Shown piece after piece: positions 1-12,959 of a stretch of 64,000 nt of DNA. Source of the DNA: Loxodes magnus (taxonomy: Eukaryota > Ciliophora > Karyorelictea > Loxodida > Loxodidae); NCBI GenBank assembly GCA_946699065.1, contig CAMPDV010000848.1, positions 62,001 to 126,000 of the forward strand, given 5' to 3'. Positions within the stretch are counted from its first letter, which is position 1. Each line of letters starts with the position of its first letter. Made by a program: the position numbers and the translations under genes. Under the pieces are notes generated by a model that had not been told where the DNA came from, made no database searches, and worked only from the letters and a program-made list of their open reading frames with translations.

Positions 1-88
1 CAATACATAGAAAAATTATAGCAAGTACTGTCCATGTGAACTTCTTTAGAATACACCATTGTTATATTATATATATTAATTTTTAATA

Positions 89-578
89 TCGCCATAGTTG
101 TTTGAAGGTGAACAACAAGGTCATCTTCATCAGAGGTTGGGGAAGTTAAGTACCCATAATCGACTTATGTCTTCCTCTGTTTTGGTTTGACCTCGAGACA
201 TAAGATTCTTAGACCTTCGACGCTGGCTTGACTTGGCTTCGTTTATTTTTAATACTGGTACGAAAAGAAATAATATTGCGAGCTTCATCAGAGGTGGGAA
301 ATTTAAGTACCCATAATTGACACATGTCGTCCTCTGCTTTGTGATGCAATGAGACATAATCCTGCATGTCCTTGGACCTCCAGCAAGTATTAAAGATTAC
401 GAGTATTCTAAAATTATATCAGTATTGAACATTTTTATCAGTACTGAATAATTATACCAGCATTGAACAAGGTCCACCAGTATCTGATAATTTTATCAGT
501 AATAAACATTCTTGTCAGTATGAAACATTTTTTTTTAAAGAGCTGCGCACCAACGAGAGTGCTACGCGCTCTATAATC
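89..578. repeat. Non-coding block interrupting LINE-A reverse transcriptase, copy A
   Basis: This is the same block as described at 26571-27061. It lies between the coding segments for RT motif A and motif B. A 75-codon minus-strand frame within it (130-357) is not conserved as a protein and is not called. Confidence 0.65.
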
Positions 579-2422
579 AAATTTATTTATTTATTTATAA
601 CATTCTTGATAATTTTCCATCTAATAGAAATCTAGCATCTAGATCTTTATAAAATGATTTAATATTATTTATTAGTGCTAAAGGTATTTAATTCTTCTTA
701 AATGATCAAAAAATAGACATCTATCAAAACTATCAAACATCTTTTCAATATCAATAAGAGTAGAGAGCAAATGTTTCTTCTTTCCTGATCTTCTATACAA
801 ATCATTAATTGATTATAAGGTTCATATTTAGTGCATAGTTTATCTTTTCTTAAGAAATCCCTAATTGTGAAGGATGTATAATCTTTCATTATTCAATATA
901 TTCATATAATCTTTAAGTAAGCTTTTTATCATATATTTTAAGGATGACGTTTATAAGTGCAATAGGTCTCCAATTTCTTCAATCGCTTTTTGATCCTTTT
1001 TGTAAATAGGAAGTTTATTATTATTGCTTAAGTTCATTCGGATTTTTTTGATTTCTTAGCATGTTATTTATAAATTTCAAAAGCACAAAATAAAAATCTT
1101 TATTAACATATTTAACGAGTTCTGTTTTAATGCCATCAGCTCCATTTATTTGTTATTTCCTAACTTCTTATATTTGTTTTAATTTCATTTAAATGAAATA
1201 GATCGAACTCTTGTCTATATATAGGTACCCTGCTCTTATAAGAAATCACAATTTCTATAATTATTATCAATTTTTTAATTACATTTTCATATTTCTTCCT
1301 CATCAATGTTTTTGTGCTTATTAAGAACTTTATTTTCCTAATTGTATATGAAATTTGAAAACCCTTCTGAATCCAAATACATATTATTTCTCTTTCTTGG
1401 ATTCAAAAACTTTTTGTTTACTTAAATATTTTAGTAGGAGACTCATTCATTTATTCTCTATTTTTTTGGGCTTATTTTTACTTGTATTTCCAGTAATTAC
1501 TTTTTTATCTTTTAATAAGCCCAACTTCAATACTATCTAGTTTACCCTTCCTTATTATTCTAAAGCTTGCTGATAAGCTATTTGTGCTTATTTTGCTGCG
1601 TTAAAACTCTTAATAATATTTATTGGAAGTAAATTAAATTTATTATTCTATGTAACTTATCCTAAGATTTAATCTGCATTATTAATGAGTAAATGTCTTA
1701 TAAAATAGTATTATTATCTATCTTATTATTTAATCAATTATATCAAAATTAATCAAGCATCATTCAAATAAGACTTTATATTCAGATCTAATTTCTAAAT
1801 TTTAAAGTTTATTAATCTTAAAATTTATTCTAGGAGTTAGAATTGTTACGTTTCTATTAATATTTTAGATAAGTAAGTTAAAACAGTATAGAAAAGTGAT
1901 CTGTATCAAGTCAAGTGTTATGTGAAACTTAAAATAGTGTAATCTAATTAATGTTGATATGATAATTGACTATATCATAATCTTTGCAATAAATTTTATG
2001 ATTTACTCTACTTCTAAAAACAACAAATCATGTAGCATTAACTATTTATAAATCATATTCTTTAATAAAATTATTTAATCTTTAAGCGTTATTTAATTAT
2101 TTTATGAATTATTACTCCCATACTTTTACAAAAGAGCATAAAAGTCTCCCAATAGCATAAGAGCTTAATTTCCTACTTCATTAAGGATATGTTCTAAGTT
2201 TTAATATGATTAGTCTTTGAAAGATAAAGTTTTTTCCTCTGTTGGCAAATAATATGTTGCAAAATAAATGTAATTAACTTATAATTACTAAGAAACGACT
2301 ATTTTAATCGCCAAAGTCAATTTCAATTTGTCTCTAATCAAGTTCTTCTTTAACAATAAAGCAAACTCTGCTGATCTTTAGGATTATTCACAACTTTTAA
2401 AATATTTCTATATCCTTAAATT

Positions 2423-2732
2423 AATTAATTTTAACTTAAAGAGTTTTTGGACTGCAACTTCTTGTAGTTTAACGACCCCAACACTCCCTTCATGGGATAA
2501 TGGGGATATCCTGTTGCTTTCGAAAAGCAGCGGCCAGGGAGTTCCATCGCTATGGGCAGCCAGGCTTCAAGCCCCCTACCAGAAGTGGATAATCAAAAGG
2601 AAGGTGTTCCCTTGCAAAGGTTGACTTTGACCAGGACTTTCTCAGGCGACAGGAAAGGAATTTGTTCCTAGCCATAAATCCAGAAAGTATGATTCAGAAG
2701 GTCAATCTTAGCTCCCACCATCTTTTTAATTA
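2423..2732 (-). mobile_element. SINE-like insertion in LINE-A, copy A
   Basis: This GC-richer block of 310 bp is flanked by direct repeats at 2406-2422 and 2733-2749, with one mismatch. It splits the endonuclease domain of LINE-A. It is read on the minus strand because the solo copies at 33263 and 57911 show that polarity on the plus strand. No tRNA-like A or B box could be recognised. Confidence 0.75.
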
Positions 2733-4186
2733 TTCTATATCCTTATATTTATATTGGAATGAAGTCTTTATATTATCAAGTTTCATTAATTAAAAATATA
2801 TATTCTTTATTATAGAGTAAATTATTTAATACTTAATTATTTTGTTTAGATTTATTTCATATTGCAATGAGCTATTTTTAATTAATTTGCTTCTGCTCCT
2901 CCTTTTCAGTCCTGGGTCACAAAAGTAAAGAACATTTTAATTATTGTGAATTTAAATATGGAGTAACTTTGGGAGCTTAGATTATTGAATTTCTATTACA
3001 AATAATAATAAATAAAGTTAATGCATCAGATTGCTATGTTAGTTTTTAATCTATTTTAATTTTTACTTAATTTCGTTCAATTGTGGCCTAATTTAATTTA
3101 CTAGATAATGTAATAAATCTAGTTTCAACTTAAGCAAAGAGATTTTGATTTTGTCATTTTTTCGTTCTTATAAATTAAATAATTTTTAATTTTTAAAGTT
3201 ATTTCTTTTAATTATTTTCTTCAACATCAACTTAAAATAATTAGTTATGTTACATAAATTTCAATTTACTTTTACTTAATTATGCATCTTACTAACTTCT
3301 TTAACAATTTATATTGATTCTACTGAATTTTAATCAATAATGAGATTTAATTATTTTTTATTATAAAATTTGAAATGTCTACACTGTAGCTTTGTTTTTA
3401 TTCATAAAGTTGACTAAATTAAACCATCTGAGTAGCAGTGTCTTATTTTAAAGAATTTTTAAATTAATTAAATCTTTGATTTTGTTTTGTCTTTCTAGAG
3501 CTATGATATCTCTACATAAGCATCTAGTTTTAGTTCGCATTAATGTTCATAATATTTTACTAATTAAATAAGTTTGAATATCAGAATATTCTTTAAAAAT
3601 CTCTGTTAATTATTTTGCATAGAAAATTGCTATATTTTAGATATCATTTTCTTTCTATGTTAATGTATTTTAAATTTTAAGTTCGTTTTCTTGTATTTGT
3701 TCTTAGCAAATAGTAATTAAGTGATGTTTCTTCAATATTTAAGCATCAAATTCTTATCTAATTTCTTAAATTTAGTTTTTATAATAGCAACATTGAAAAA
3801 GAATGCTAAAAAAAATAATTTATAAATTACTCAGATTTATGTTAAAGCTAAGTGATGAAACTAAAAATATATAAAAAAAGTAATATATTAAATAGATTTA
3901 ATATAAAATACAAAGAGTAACACTAGTTACATCATGCCATATTACATTTTTTATTTTTCCATTCATTTTTAATTTAATTTAATTAATAATTTTAAGCTTA
4001 TAAATATAGTTTATCATATATTTTTTTAATAACACTAAATTTTAAATATATCTTCTTTATTTATTTTTTCTATTTTTATTCTTGTTTACTATTCTAATAG
4101 AAATAATAATATAAAGAATTAAAATTAAATCATAGAAATTAGATACTTTTAATTAATATTTTTTATTATATAAAAAAGAGGAAAAA

Positions 4187-4900
4187 ATGGAAACTTTCTC
4201 GTCATCAGTCTTTTCTTAAGAGGTTTCATCTTAATCAAGAAACGAATATTAAAAAATACTTTAAGAACTCAGAGTCATGCAACAACAAAATTTTAACTTA
4301 TTAGGACAAGTATAAGAACTAGAAAAGAAAACCGAATTTCTGATGATCAATGTGTAAGATAAAAAATTGGAAATAATAAGAAGAAAATGTTAAAATAGAA
4401 TAATCAGAACCTAAATTCAATCAATTCGTAGAATTGACGGGAAGAATACTTCTAACAAAGCTTTCGATGAATGATCTAATGGACGTAGAATAGCATATCC
4501 CAATAACTTATATTCCCTACGGAAAATTATGAGAATCTACTGCAATTTTGAAATAAAAATTTGATAGAAGAAAATACTCCAACTAAATAGAGAAGCTCCG
4601 CATATTTAACATGCATTTAATGAGTTCAATAAGAAATGAATGTGAATAGACCTATCGGAAACCATTAGAAAATAAAAAATTGAAAATCATGAGGACTTAT
4701 GCTAGACTTGACCCAGACAAATCGAAATTCTTTTGTTAAAAAAAACTATTAATTCGTGGAAAACCAAATAAAGGTGACTCCACGTTAATCAATTATTATT
4801 ATTATATTATTATAAAATTTACTTTAGTAAAATGAAAAAATGGAAAATTAGTTGTATTATTAAAGCAAAATTGATGAAATCCATCCATCAAATAAATTAA
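4187..4900 (+). CDS. LINE-B ORF1-like protein, copy A
   Basis: This frame begins METFSSSVFSQEVSS at 4187 with many TAA/TAG codons read as Gln. An N-terminal coiled coil is followed by a basic region and a C-terminal RGKPNKGDSTLINYY motif that recurs in three other genes of the unit. It lies directly upstream of endonuclease-like and RT-like sequence on the same strand, so it is best read as ORF1 of LINE-B. The copies differ by small indels that shift the frame at different points, so at least some are broken. The end at the TAA of 4898-4900 is arbitrary if TAA is sense. Confidence 0.55.
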
Positions 4901-5213
4901 AAATTACACATACTATATTCATCATCATGTAAAATTATTTATTTAATATTCATTTTAGATTAAAAATCTTCAGGCCATATAAAAGAAGTTTAATCTATTT
5001 TTAATCTAATAATATTATAGATTAAGCAATACTCAAAGATATAATTAAGAGGACTAAATGATTTATCATTTCTATGACATATATTTAGTTTTATCTTTAA
5101 TATTTAAAGCAAAAAAATCGTAAAACCACATTTACATAAATTCAAGTACATATGAATAAAATATTTGCTCGGTCGTAAAAATTGTTATAAAGAAATAACT
5201 TAAATCAGATTAG

Positions 5214-6480
5214 GATTGGGCATGTCAATATAAATGGAATAGCAAATAAATTTTACTTAATTGAAGTATTTATAAGAAAAAATAGTTTTGGCATTTTTCA
5301 ACCATCGAAACTTGTTTAAAACAATTTCTCTTAATTCTAATATAAGATTATTGACTGATCAGATAACAATTATGGTAAATTTTCTTTTAACATAATCCTC
5401 TATTAGGTATAATTATCTAAAGAAATATAAAATTAATAAACAATTAATAGATATGAGTGATCTAATAAATGTAGATATCTTTCCAAATAATCTTAAATAA
5501 ATCTAATTTAATATCAATTTTAATATATTTGGAAATAATATTTAATTACATAGAGAATATATTATTATTAGATTATCTGTGAAGAATTAAATTACCTTTG
5601 GGATTAATATAAGCATTTAAATCATACTATAAAAACCTTAGTTCATTATTTATTTAGAATTCTAGTCAATTTTAATATAACAATGGAATTAAGCAGAGAA
5701 GCTCACATTAACATATGATAGACCCCTTTGCATATGAGTAGATTATGATACTTTCGACCGTATAATGGAATGTAATTAGTAATTAGATATAAGGAAATGA
5801 CTATAGTATAAAGTTAGGAGTTTTTAAATAAAAAAATTTGATTCTTAATGATCGAGTCTATATAAACGCGTTTCCTAGAAGTTAAGAAATATAGGTAGAA
5901 TTACAAATAAAAATATTTCACAGATTAATACTTGATGGATGAATGGAGCTATTTAAAAAAGATATTAATGAATAATCAGAAGATGTTTAGATAAGATGCG
6001 AGGAGGAAGCGATATTAAGAAGCTTTTAAATTTAAATACTTTTAATTGAAAGAAAAATTCTGATAATTAAAGATGTCAAAATCATTTTAAGTTTAAATTT
6101 AAATTATTTAATAGCAATACACATAAATCTGAAAGATAAACTATTAAAATGATGGATATTAATTTTGGAGCTTTTTTAAAAATTTATTATTATAATTTAA
6201 AAACATTGAAAAATATATATTAAGTAGCTAGGATAATTGCAAAAGTTAAATATATTAAAATTATTAGAAAGAAATAAAACACTTAGATTCATATCAATTA
6301 TAAAAATTAAAAAATAGCGAACTAGCAAAAATATTATTTTTTTATACTAAAGAATTAAATAAAGAGCTATTTAATTAATTATTTATTTTTAGAGTTTGGG
6401 GACAACCTGGTTTTAGTTGTGTTGTGTTTTCTGATCGACTTTAACAAAGAAGGAAAAATAAAAATAAAAAAATTTTTTGC
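5214..6480 (+). pseudogene. LINE-B ORF2 remnant (endonuclease start and RT fragments), copy A
   Basis: An AP-endonuclease-like start (IGHVNINGIANKFYLIEVF) begins at about 5214. About 300 bp later comes an RT-like stretch (LLLDYLWRIKLPLGLI) parallel to the same segment of LINE-A, then a motif B-like NNGIKQRSSH (about 5680-5715), and near 6395-6420 a motif C-like FGDNLVLVV. The endonuclease to RT distance is far too short for an intact element and the frame changes repeatedly, so this is an internally deleted relic. The identification rests on local motifs only. Confidence 0.5.
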
Positions 6481-6785
6481 TTTGAGTAAATATTGATAAA
6501 ATTATAGGCTTAAAATAGCTATCTGTAATTACAAAATTTAATTTCTAAAATCTGGTTTCTTTCCGAAAATATTCTATTCATACTAAGATATGAGACATAA
6601 ATCAACTTTAAATGTTTATAAGATATAAACTACGCCTCATTGAAATTAAAAGAAATTAATAATTTTTAAAAACTATTTAATTATAAAAACATAAGTAATA
6701 AAATTATTTTTTTAACTTACTATTAGAAATGCAAAAGAATGAAAGTAAATATTAACTTATATATAGTAAATATTTTAGATTATTA

Positions 6786-7922
6786 AATCAAAAGAAATAA
6801 TAGTCTAATTAAAACATTATATTTTATAAGAATATTTTTTATAAAATTATTACTAATAAGCATGCTTCACATAAATTGCATTATATTTCAAATTGTATTT
6901 GTTAACCCATTCACTTAAACTATACTAAAACAGTAAATTTAAATTTTTCATTTCATTTTATTTTCTTTAAATTTTATTTCTATTGAAATTTTTAAAAGAT
7001 TTATTATAAAAAATCAAACTACATTACTATAAAATTATTAAGATATAGCATTTAAATTATGTTAATTGAAAGCATAAATACTATAAGAATTAATGCTTTA
7101 TATGACCAGTTTATAAACATTTTTATAAAAATAATAAAATATTGTAATATCATTATACCAATAGTATTAATACAGCTAAATTTAATTATTCATCATAGAT
7201 TCATATTGCCTTAACTTACTTTGTAGTTGAATAATTCCTTTATAAAAGTTACTTCTCTTAGTTATATAAGAAGAATGTTAAAAGATAATAGTAATAGAAT
7301 TGAAAATCTTAATTTAAATGTTAAAACTGTAATGCTTTTTCCTCAAATAATGATAATTTAATATGTATCTGCTATAAAAAGTTTATCTAATTAAATTTAC
7401 AAAAATAATAGTTTTATTAATTAATAATTATACTAAGAATATAATTAAAATAAGTAGAAGATATTACTTTTTAACTTATCAAAAAACTACCAAAATTAAT
7501 AGATTATTGATGATTATACCTTTGTATGAAAATAAAAGGTTTAAAAATTTGAAAATATTAAAGATACTTATGGCTTTAATTCTTTTAAAAATGATAACTA
7601 AAAAAATAAGAAACTTTATAGCTTGTAAGATAGATAATAATTAAGAATTTTAAGAATGTTAAAAAAGAAAAGAAAAATTTTTTGGAAATTGACAATTAGT
7701 TTGAACATGTTTTTGTAAATCAAACACGAAAAAATAATTTCTTCTTTGCAACTTAGTGTAAAGATTTACAAAAAATTTGCATAAATTTTATTGCAAAAGA
7801 TATAATAGTATTAATTTTAGAATTATTTCGTGATTTAAACATGTTTAGCAAAACCATTTTGATAATTATTAAAAAATAAAAGAGATACAGAAAAGTTTTT
7901 AGTATAAGTAAAATAAAATAAA
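6786..7922. other. AT-rich segment present only in copy A
   Basis: This stretch of about 1.1 kb is flanked by sequence shared with B and C, but those copies have the SINE-like element (33263-33574, 57911-58220) in its place. It is very A+T rich. I see no motif, RNA gene or convincing protein in it. It is either the ancestral sequence deleted when the element arrived or a later replacement. Confidence 0.7.
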
Positions 7923-9389
7923 GAAAACTTTAGCTTAATTTAAATTTATGCAATTGGATAACTATTGCTAAGTTTAAAAAGATTAGTATTTACTTTTAAT
8001 CTTTAATTAATTATTTATAAAAGTATTATTTGTATCTATTCATAAATATTTAAGAATTTTTAATAATAATCTAAATAAAAATGTCAAAAATATTAATAAC
8101 TATAAATGGTTGTAAGCTTATTTATATTTATAATGTATTTGTATATTTGCTTATTTTTAGTTTTTCTTTTAGCTACAAAATAATTATTAATGTAACTATT
8201 ATTCCATTTTAAAATGTTTGAAGATTCTATAATTTTAACAGATTTAAGATTATCATAAATAGTAAAATGATAATACTAAAATTAATATGCTTAATTTTTG
8301 AATATAATATATGGAAGCAAATTTTTCTGACAATTTTACTTTTATAAAAAATAAATAATTGCTTTTTGTTCAGTTAAAAAATTATTAGAATAATTATGTT
8401 TTAAAACTTAACCAAAAATAAATTTTTGTCTAATAGTTATAATAAAAAACAAACATATGCAAAATAAAATAATTTAAATTAAAAAAAAATAAAAAACTCA
8501 CAATCAGTTTATTTTTTATCCGCTCTTGGTATAAACTTTAAATATTGTTCATATCGATGGAACACATTGGCATCTGTATAGGGAATACGACACAATATAC
8601 CTGACATTCCTAAAAGAGAGCATCAAGTCATTTGGAAGAAAAAGAGCTTCCTTCCCGAACTTTCTAAATTTAAAATAATGATCTAATTTTGAAACTCCTA
8701 TCTAATGTAAAAAATGAAAAAATGAAATAAATATTATAAAACTAAAAGTTTACAATTGATTGATTTATTTAAATCTTAAAATAATTTTATCTATAAAATA
8801 AAATAAAAAAATGATTTTAAAAACTTTTTTTAATGTGATTTATTAACATTCGACCTAAGTCTTATCTAGTTTTTATGAAATATAACTTCTTCTTGTAAAC
8901 ATTGCAGTTGTTTATGTAGAATCATTTTATCTGTCTTCAGGTGAAAAAGTGCTCTTTTCTATAAAGATCAATAAAGTAATAAAAATGCTTTATTTTATGA
9001 AGAGAATAATTAAAACATAAGAAATCATATTACAAAAAAAAATGACTTAAATAATAAAATCAAAAAATAGTCCTTTTATTAAAAAAAAACGAAAAAATAA
9101 TTTGCCTGCATTTTTTTATTTGAAACTCTTACATTTTTCTCCAACAAAAAATACGTTTTTTTTATTCTATATCAAATATTTAAGACAGATTTTACCGATT
9201 TTTATACGAAAACATTTAAGATTAAAGAAATAGAATTAATAAAAACCTTATTTAGCTTAATTTATAATTTTTGTAATAAAGAAAAAAATTGCTAATAGTT
9301 ATTCTTTACTAAAAATGTCAGCTCAAATAATTAATTTAGTAAAGCAAAAACTTAAGAAAAATTCAAAAAACGATGATGGGATTCAAATT
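7923..9389. other. AT-rich region without a recognised gene, copy A
   Basis: Apart from the diverged SINE-like fragment at 8517-8640, no gene or RNA could be supported. Part of it (about 8533-8938) is absent from copies B and C, while B and C carry an extra 150 bp or so (34145-34300, 58790-58950). Coverage by homopolymer A runs makes frame reading unreliable. Confidence 0.6.
8517..8640 (+). mobile_element. Diverged fragment of the SINE-like element
   Basis: The stretch starts with TTATCCGCTCTTGGTA and continues through a CGATGGAAC segment and an AAAAGAGAGC segment. These match, in order, the second half of the solo element at 33263-33574, with many substitutions. Copies B and C keep only the first 16 or so bases (34329-34345, 58977-58994), because the next 405 bp are missing there. 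Confidence 0.6.
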
Positions 9390-10380
9390 TAGAAAAAATA
9401 GATTAAAAATCATATAAAAAAAATGAGATTATCTTACTTATAAACATTTTTTCATTCTTCTTTATTTAAAATTTCATAAAAACTTCGATTTAATCTTCTC
9501 AAATTCAATTACTCTTTCAGACTCAAACTTCCTTTATTACTCAAATTCTCACAAGTTTTTTTTATCAAATTTTCTTCATAAAAAAGTTTTCTTATTAAAT
9601 TTTTTTGCTTTATTTCATTTATTTTGATTTGGTTATTTTTATCTATAGCTTTTTATTTCGTTTTTTACTTTTTAATAATTTTTTTATGATTTTTTTTAGT
9701 TTGATTTTTTTTTACTTTCTTTTCTTTTAATTTTTTTTAGAAATTCTATTTCATCTAATATTTTACAAGTTTTATCATATCTTAACATCTTTCAAGCTTT
9801 CTGCATTTACAAAATAAGTTTTTTTTTCTTATTCACGTTGCTTTTTTTTAGGCTACAAAGAATTCTTTTTTTCAAAGCTAAGATTTATCATTACCTCCAT
9901 TTGTGAAGACCTTCTGGTTTTTTTTAATTAATCAAAGTGATTACTTAAATGGTTATATTTCAAAAGTTTTAAGCATTTAATTTGATTCTTTTTTTAATTT
10001 TTTTTTTTTAAGTGATGTTTTTCTCTAGTTATTTTTCCTTAATTAGTGATGTTTTCTTCATTACAGTTTTTTTTTAAAATCCATTTCGGATAAATTTAGA
10101 AGTTTCACTTTTGTTTTGCCTTGCTTTTTTTACTTTTTTATCTGATGTTACACGAATTTTACTTATAATTTGTTACTAACATCTCTCAAAGTATTTTTTC
10201 ATTAAATTCGTACATCATATTTTTAATGAAAATTCCTTACTATTTACTAAGATAAAAAAAGATTTGAAAATTTTTTTTCTAATGTTGTATTTTTCAATAT
10301 TATTGGTTTTTCCTCTTAACTCTTCTTTACATCTTTTTTCATATTGAATCAACAGAAATTTTCTTAATAAGGTAATTATT
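9390..10380 (-). pseudogene. Coiled-coil coding remnant, probably a LINE ORF2 tail, copy A
   Basis: Minus-strand reading with TAA/TAG as Gln gives charged helical segments such as EELRGKTNNIEKYNIRKK near 10320 and EFEQQRKFESERVIEFEKI near 9500. The character resembles the coiled tail after the zinc motif of LINE-A. It lies downstream of the ORF1-like genes on the same strand. Long T runs and copy-to-copy gaps interrupt it, and copy B lacks about 470 bp of it. No catalytic motif was found. Confidence 0.4.
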
Positions 10381-10979
10381 TTTTATTTTAAAAATTTAGA
10401 AAAGAAAGAAATATCAACAACGAGACAGGTAAGGCTAGAACATACTAGATTTTATAAAGAATAAAAAAAATTTTAAATAAAAGGAGATTAAAAAGGTTAA
10501 TTTTCGTGACTTCAAATAATTAGATTATAGTATTTTTTTAATATTTAGGTTTGCTTTTCAAATTAAGATTTATTTTAAGAAAAAATAAATATGAAAAGAA
10601 GATATAAAAGAAAAAATTGAGAAAAGTAGTAAGAGTATAGAGATCATAGAAAATGTTTAATTATGTTTCTTAAGCATAGAAATAATTATTTTCTTGCGTT
10701 TTTAACGTAAGTGCTACTTACCAGTTTAAATTTCTTTGTAGATTTCATATATGATATATAAAATATCATTATCAATTAGATACTTCGTTTGTATGATTTC
10801 CTTTTGTATGAATTTACCTCTTGTTACTTTAATTAACTTAATTATTTGTTAAAATTTTCAGTTATTTTCTAAATTCTTTTGTAATAATACTTTCATATTT
10901 AATTAGATTGTTCTAGTCTTAGATATAAATGTTATAAATCTTCATTTTATCAAAATCAAACTTATGATATTTCTTTATT

Positions 10980-11713
10980 CTAATATATTATTATAGCATA
11001 ACGCTATTATTTCTGGTCTCACCTTTATTTGGTTTACCACTTATTAGTTTGTTTTAAATTTGCTTGTATCTTCATTATCATGTTTCTTGATATTTTTAAG
11101 ATTTTTTTCCATTATTTTTTTCGATAGGCCTAATCGCTATCGTTTTCATTGAAATAGTTTACTGCCTTTTAGATATAAGGAGCTTTTTGGCTTAGTTGGA
11201 GTTTTTTACAGATTAAGCAAACATTCACTTGTCTTGCTTATTTTAAGCATATCTTACCATTTGATTTATATTAATCTCTTTTATTTTTATTAAAATTGGT
11301 AGCAATTTCTTACTTTATATAATGAAAGCTTGCAATGTCAACATATCATTATTTTCCGATAGGGAATATATTTTATTGCAGTTTGTTATTCTATTTCCAA
11401 TGAATCACTTTCTTTAAGTTTTTCTGGTTTAGTATTTTCAAATTTTAAATTTCTATTGCTATTTGTTCTGTCTGTAAAATTCCACCTTAAATTTGTTGCA
11501 AGCGCAGGTTTAGAGCAATTCCTATCGTAGTGTTGAATTTTCCTATTTTACAATTTCTATAGGATTTTACAATTCATTAGTTAGTTTATAAAGATCTTTA
11601 ATAACTTTTGCTATTTCTTAATTCTCTATCTAAAGATAGCAGAGATCATTGACTACATCCTACTAAGTTTTATAAGGTTTTGTTGGTGAAGTCTGTTATT
11701 TCTTAGGTACCAT
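10980..11713 (-). CDS. ORF1-like protein C, copy A
   Basis: The frame starts MVPKKQQTSPTKPYKTQQ at 11713 and runs through a helical region (ENQEIAKVIKDLYKLTNEL) to a CWHCKLSLYKVRNC segment, a CX2CX4YX4C variant of a zinc knuckle in which the usual His is Tyr. It ends near a KLISGKPNKGETRN motif at about 11020-11040. The frame changes at least once between the N-terminal part and the knuckle, so this may be a relic. Its start resembles that of the gene at 12959 (MASKKQQNSPTK), so the two are paralogues. Zinc knuckles are usual in ORF1 of many LINEs. Confidence 0.5.
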
Positions 11714-12189
11714 TTTATTTTTATATAATATATCTAAGAAATGTTTTTAAATAGTATACAAGCAGTACAGCTGATATGCTCTATGCAGATGAAGCACATC
11801 CTTTTATTTTTCTTTATATATTCTATATAATTTATTTAAATTATCTCTTCTATTTATTTAAAATCCATTTTATGATGTTTCAATCTATCTTATTATCTTT
11901 TTTATTTTTTAAATTGAAGAGTTAAAAGATTATTTTTTTTCAGCTTCTTTTCATCGCTTCTCTTTCATAAAGATATCTTTTTAATGATTAATTTTTTTTA
12001 ATTTTTTTTTTATTTTTAATTTAGCTAATGTTAAATACTTTTGTCTTAGCAATTTTTTTATTTTAAATTACTTCTTGTCTTCTTACATTTCTCTTATTCT
12101 CTTTTACTCTTAAACTCCTTAAAAATCCTATTATTCTTTTCACATTACACTTTAATTTACGTTTACTTCTTGTCCTTCAAATTTTTATG

Positions 12190-12959
12190 TTCCTTTTTTA
12201 TTTTAAATTAATATAATAATATATTAATGTGGCATCACCTTTATTTAGCTTACCATAAATTAGAGTTTATAGAGTTTTGTAGTAATTAATAGGTCTCGAG
12301 ATCGTATTATACTTGATTTTTTTAATCGTAAATTCTTATAACATTTTTATTTTCTCCTCTTGCTAATTCTTGTAAGTCAAATCCAGATTGTATCTCTCAA
12401 TGCCTTTTAGATTTTTGAAGTTTCTAAGAATGGTTAAAATATTTTTTCTTGAAAGTCTTCTAGTTGGCAAGCATAAGATCTCGAATAAATTTTAGATTTC
12501 TCTTTCAGTTACTTAAGATTGCTTCTTCTTAAATCGTTAACACTAATTAACCTTATGTCCATACTTATAGCAATATCAACATTTAATTTTTATTTTCTAA
12601 TAGAAAAAGTTTAGTTCGGATTCTTCTCCTTATGATTCTGAATTTGATAGTTAATTGAGCTTGGTATGCTCCAGTTAACTGATCCTCTGGTAAAAATTTT
12701 ATCTTAAATTTCATTCGATTTGACCAATTTATCTTTCTATCTATTTCTAAGGAAATAGTCTATTATTTAATTTCTTGCTTAGAGTCCTATTAATTTACCA
12801 ATTAGTTAATGGCTAACATGAGAGATTAAATTATTAATTTAAAGTCTTAAACTTCTTTTGCTAGCTTCTAATTATCCAATTGTAACAATAGAAATAGTTA
12901 GCAAAGTCTGGTTAATTTTTAGATTTTGTTGGAGAATTCTATTATTTCTTAGATGCCAT
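12190..12959 (-). CDS. ORF1-like zinc-knuckle protein D, copy A
   Basis: One uninterrupted frame runs from the ATG at 12959 (MASKKQQNSPTKSKNQPD) for about 250 codons. It has a Gln/Asn/Lys-rich N-terminus, a canonical CX2CX4HX4C zinc knuckle (CWYCYKYGHKVNQC, about 12545-12590), a helical basic region, and YGKLNKGDATLIYYY at about 12205-12250. Two Trp residues, one inside the knuckle, are encoded by TGA. Under TGA = stop the knuckle would be cut, which supports TGA = Trp. The protein probably binds nucleic acid as a LINE ORF1-type product. Coding character continues below 12190 and the true end is not clear. Confidence 0.62.

Larger units (their letters stand above)
1..3793 (-). mobile_element. 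LINE-A, first locus (3' part cut by the window edge)
   Basis: This is the 5' portion of a non-LTR retrotransposon on the minus strand, with the same parts as the fuller locus at 24850-30258. Reading down from an ATG at 3793, it holds an N-terminal region, the start of an AP-endonuclease domain, the SINE-like insertion at 2423-2732, the rest of the endonuclease, and RT up to motif A near 760. The non-coding block at 89-578 follows, and RT motif B begins at about 50. TAA and TAG must be read as Gln. Reading-frame changes are needed inside RT, so this is a relic or carries sequencing indels. The rest of RT lies outside the window. Confidence 0.8.

Noticed and set aside
5700-5780. A second RT motif A-like reading (PLCIWVDYDTFDRI) on the plus strand
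   Set aside because: It overlaps the better supported motif B-like NNGIKQRSSH in another frame and is one residue short of the usual spacing.
10980-11040. AAACCAAATAAAGG-type sequence as a Tetrahymena chromosome breakage site
   Set aside because: It departs from the known 15-base breakage sequence at several fixed positions and is explained by the coding motif KPNKG.
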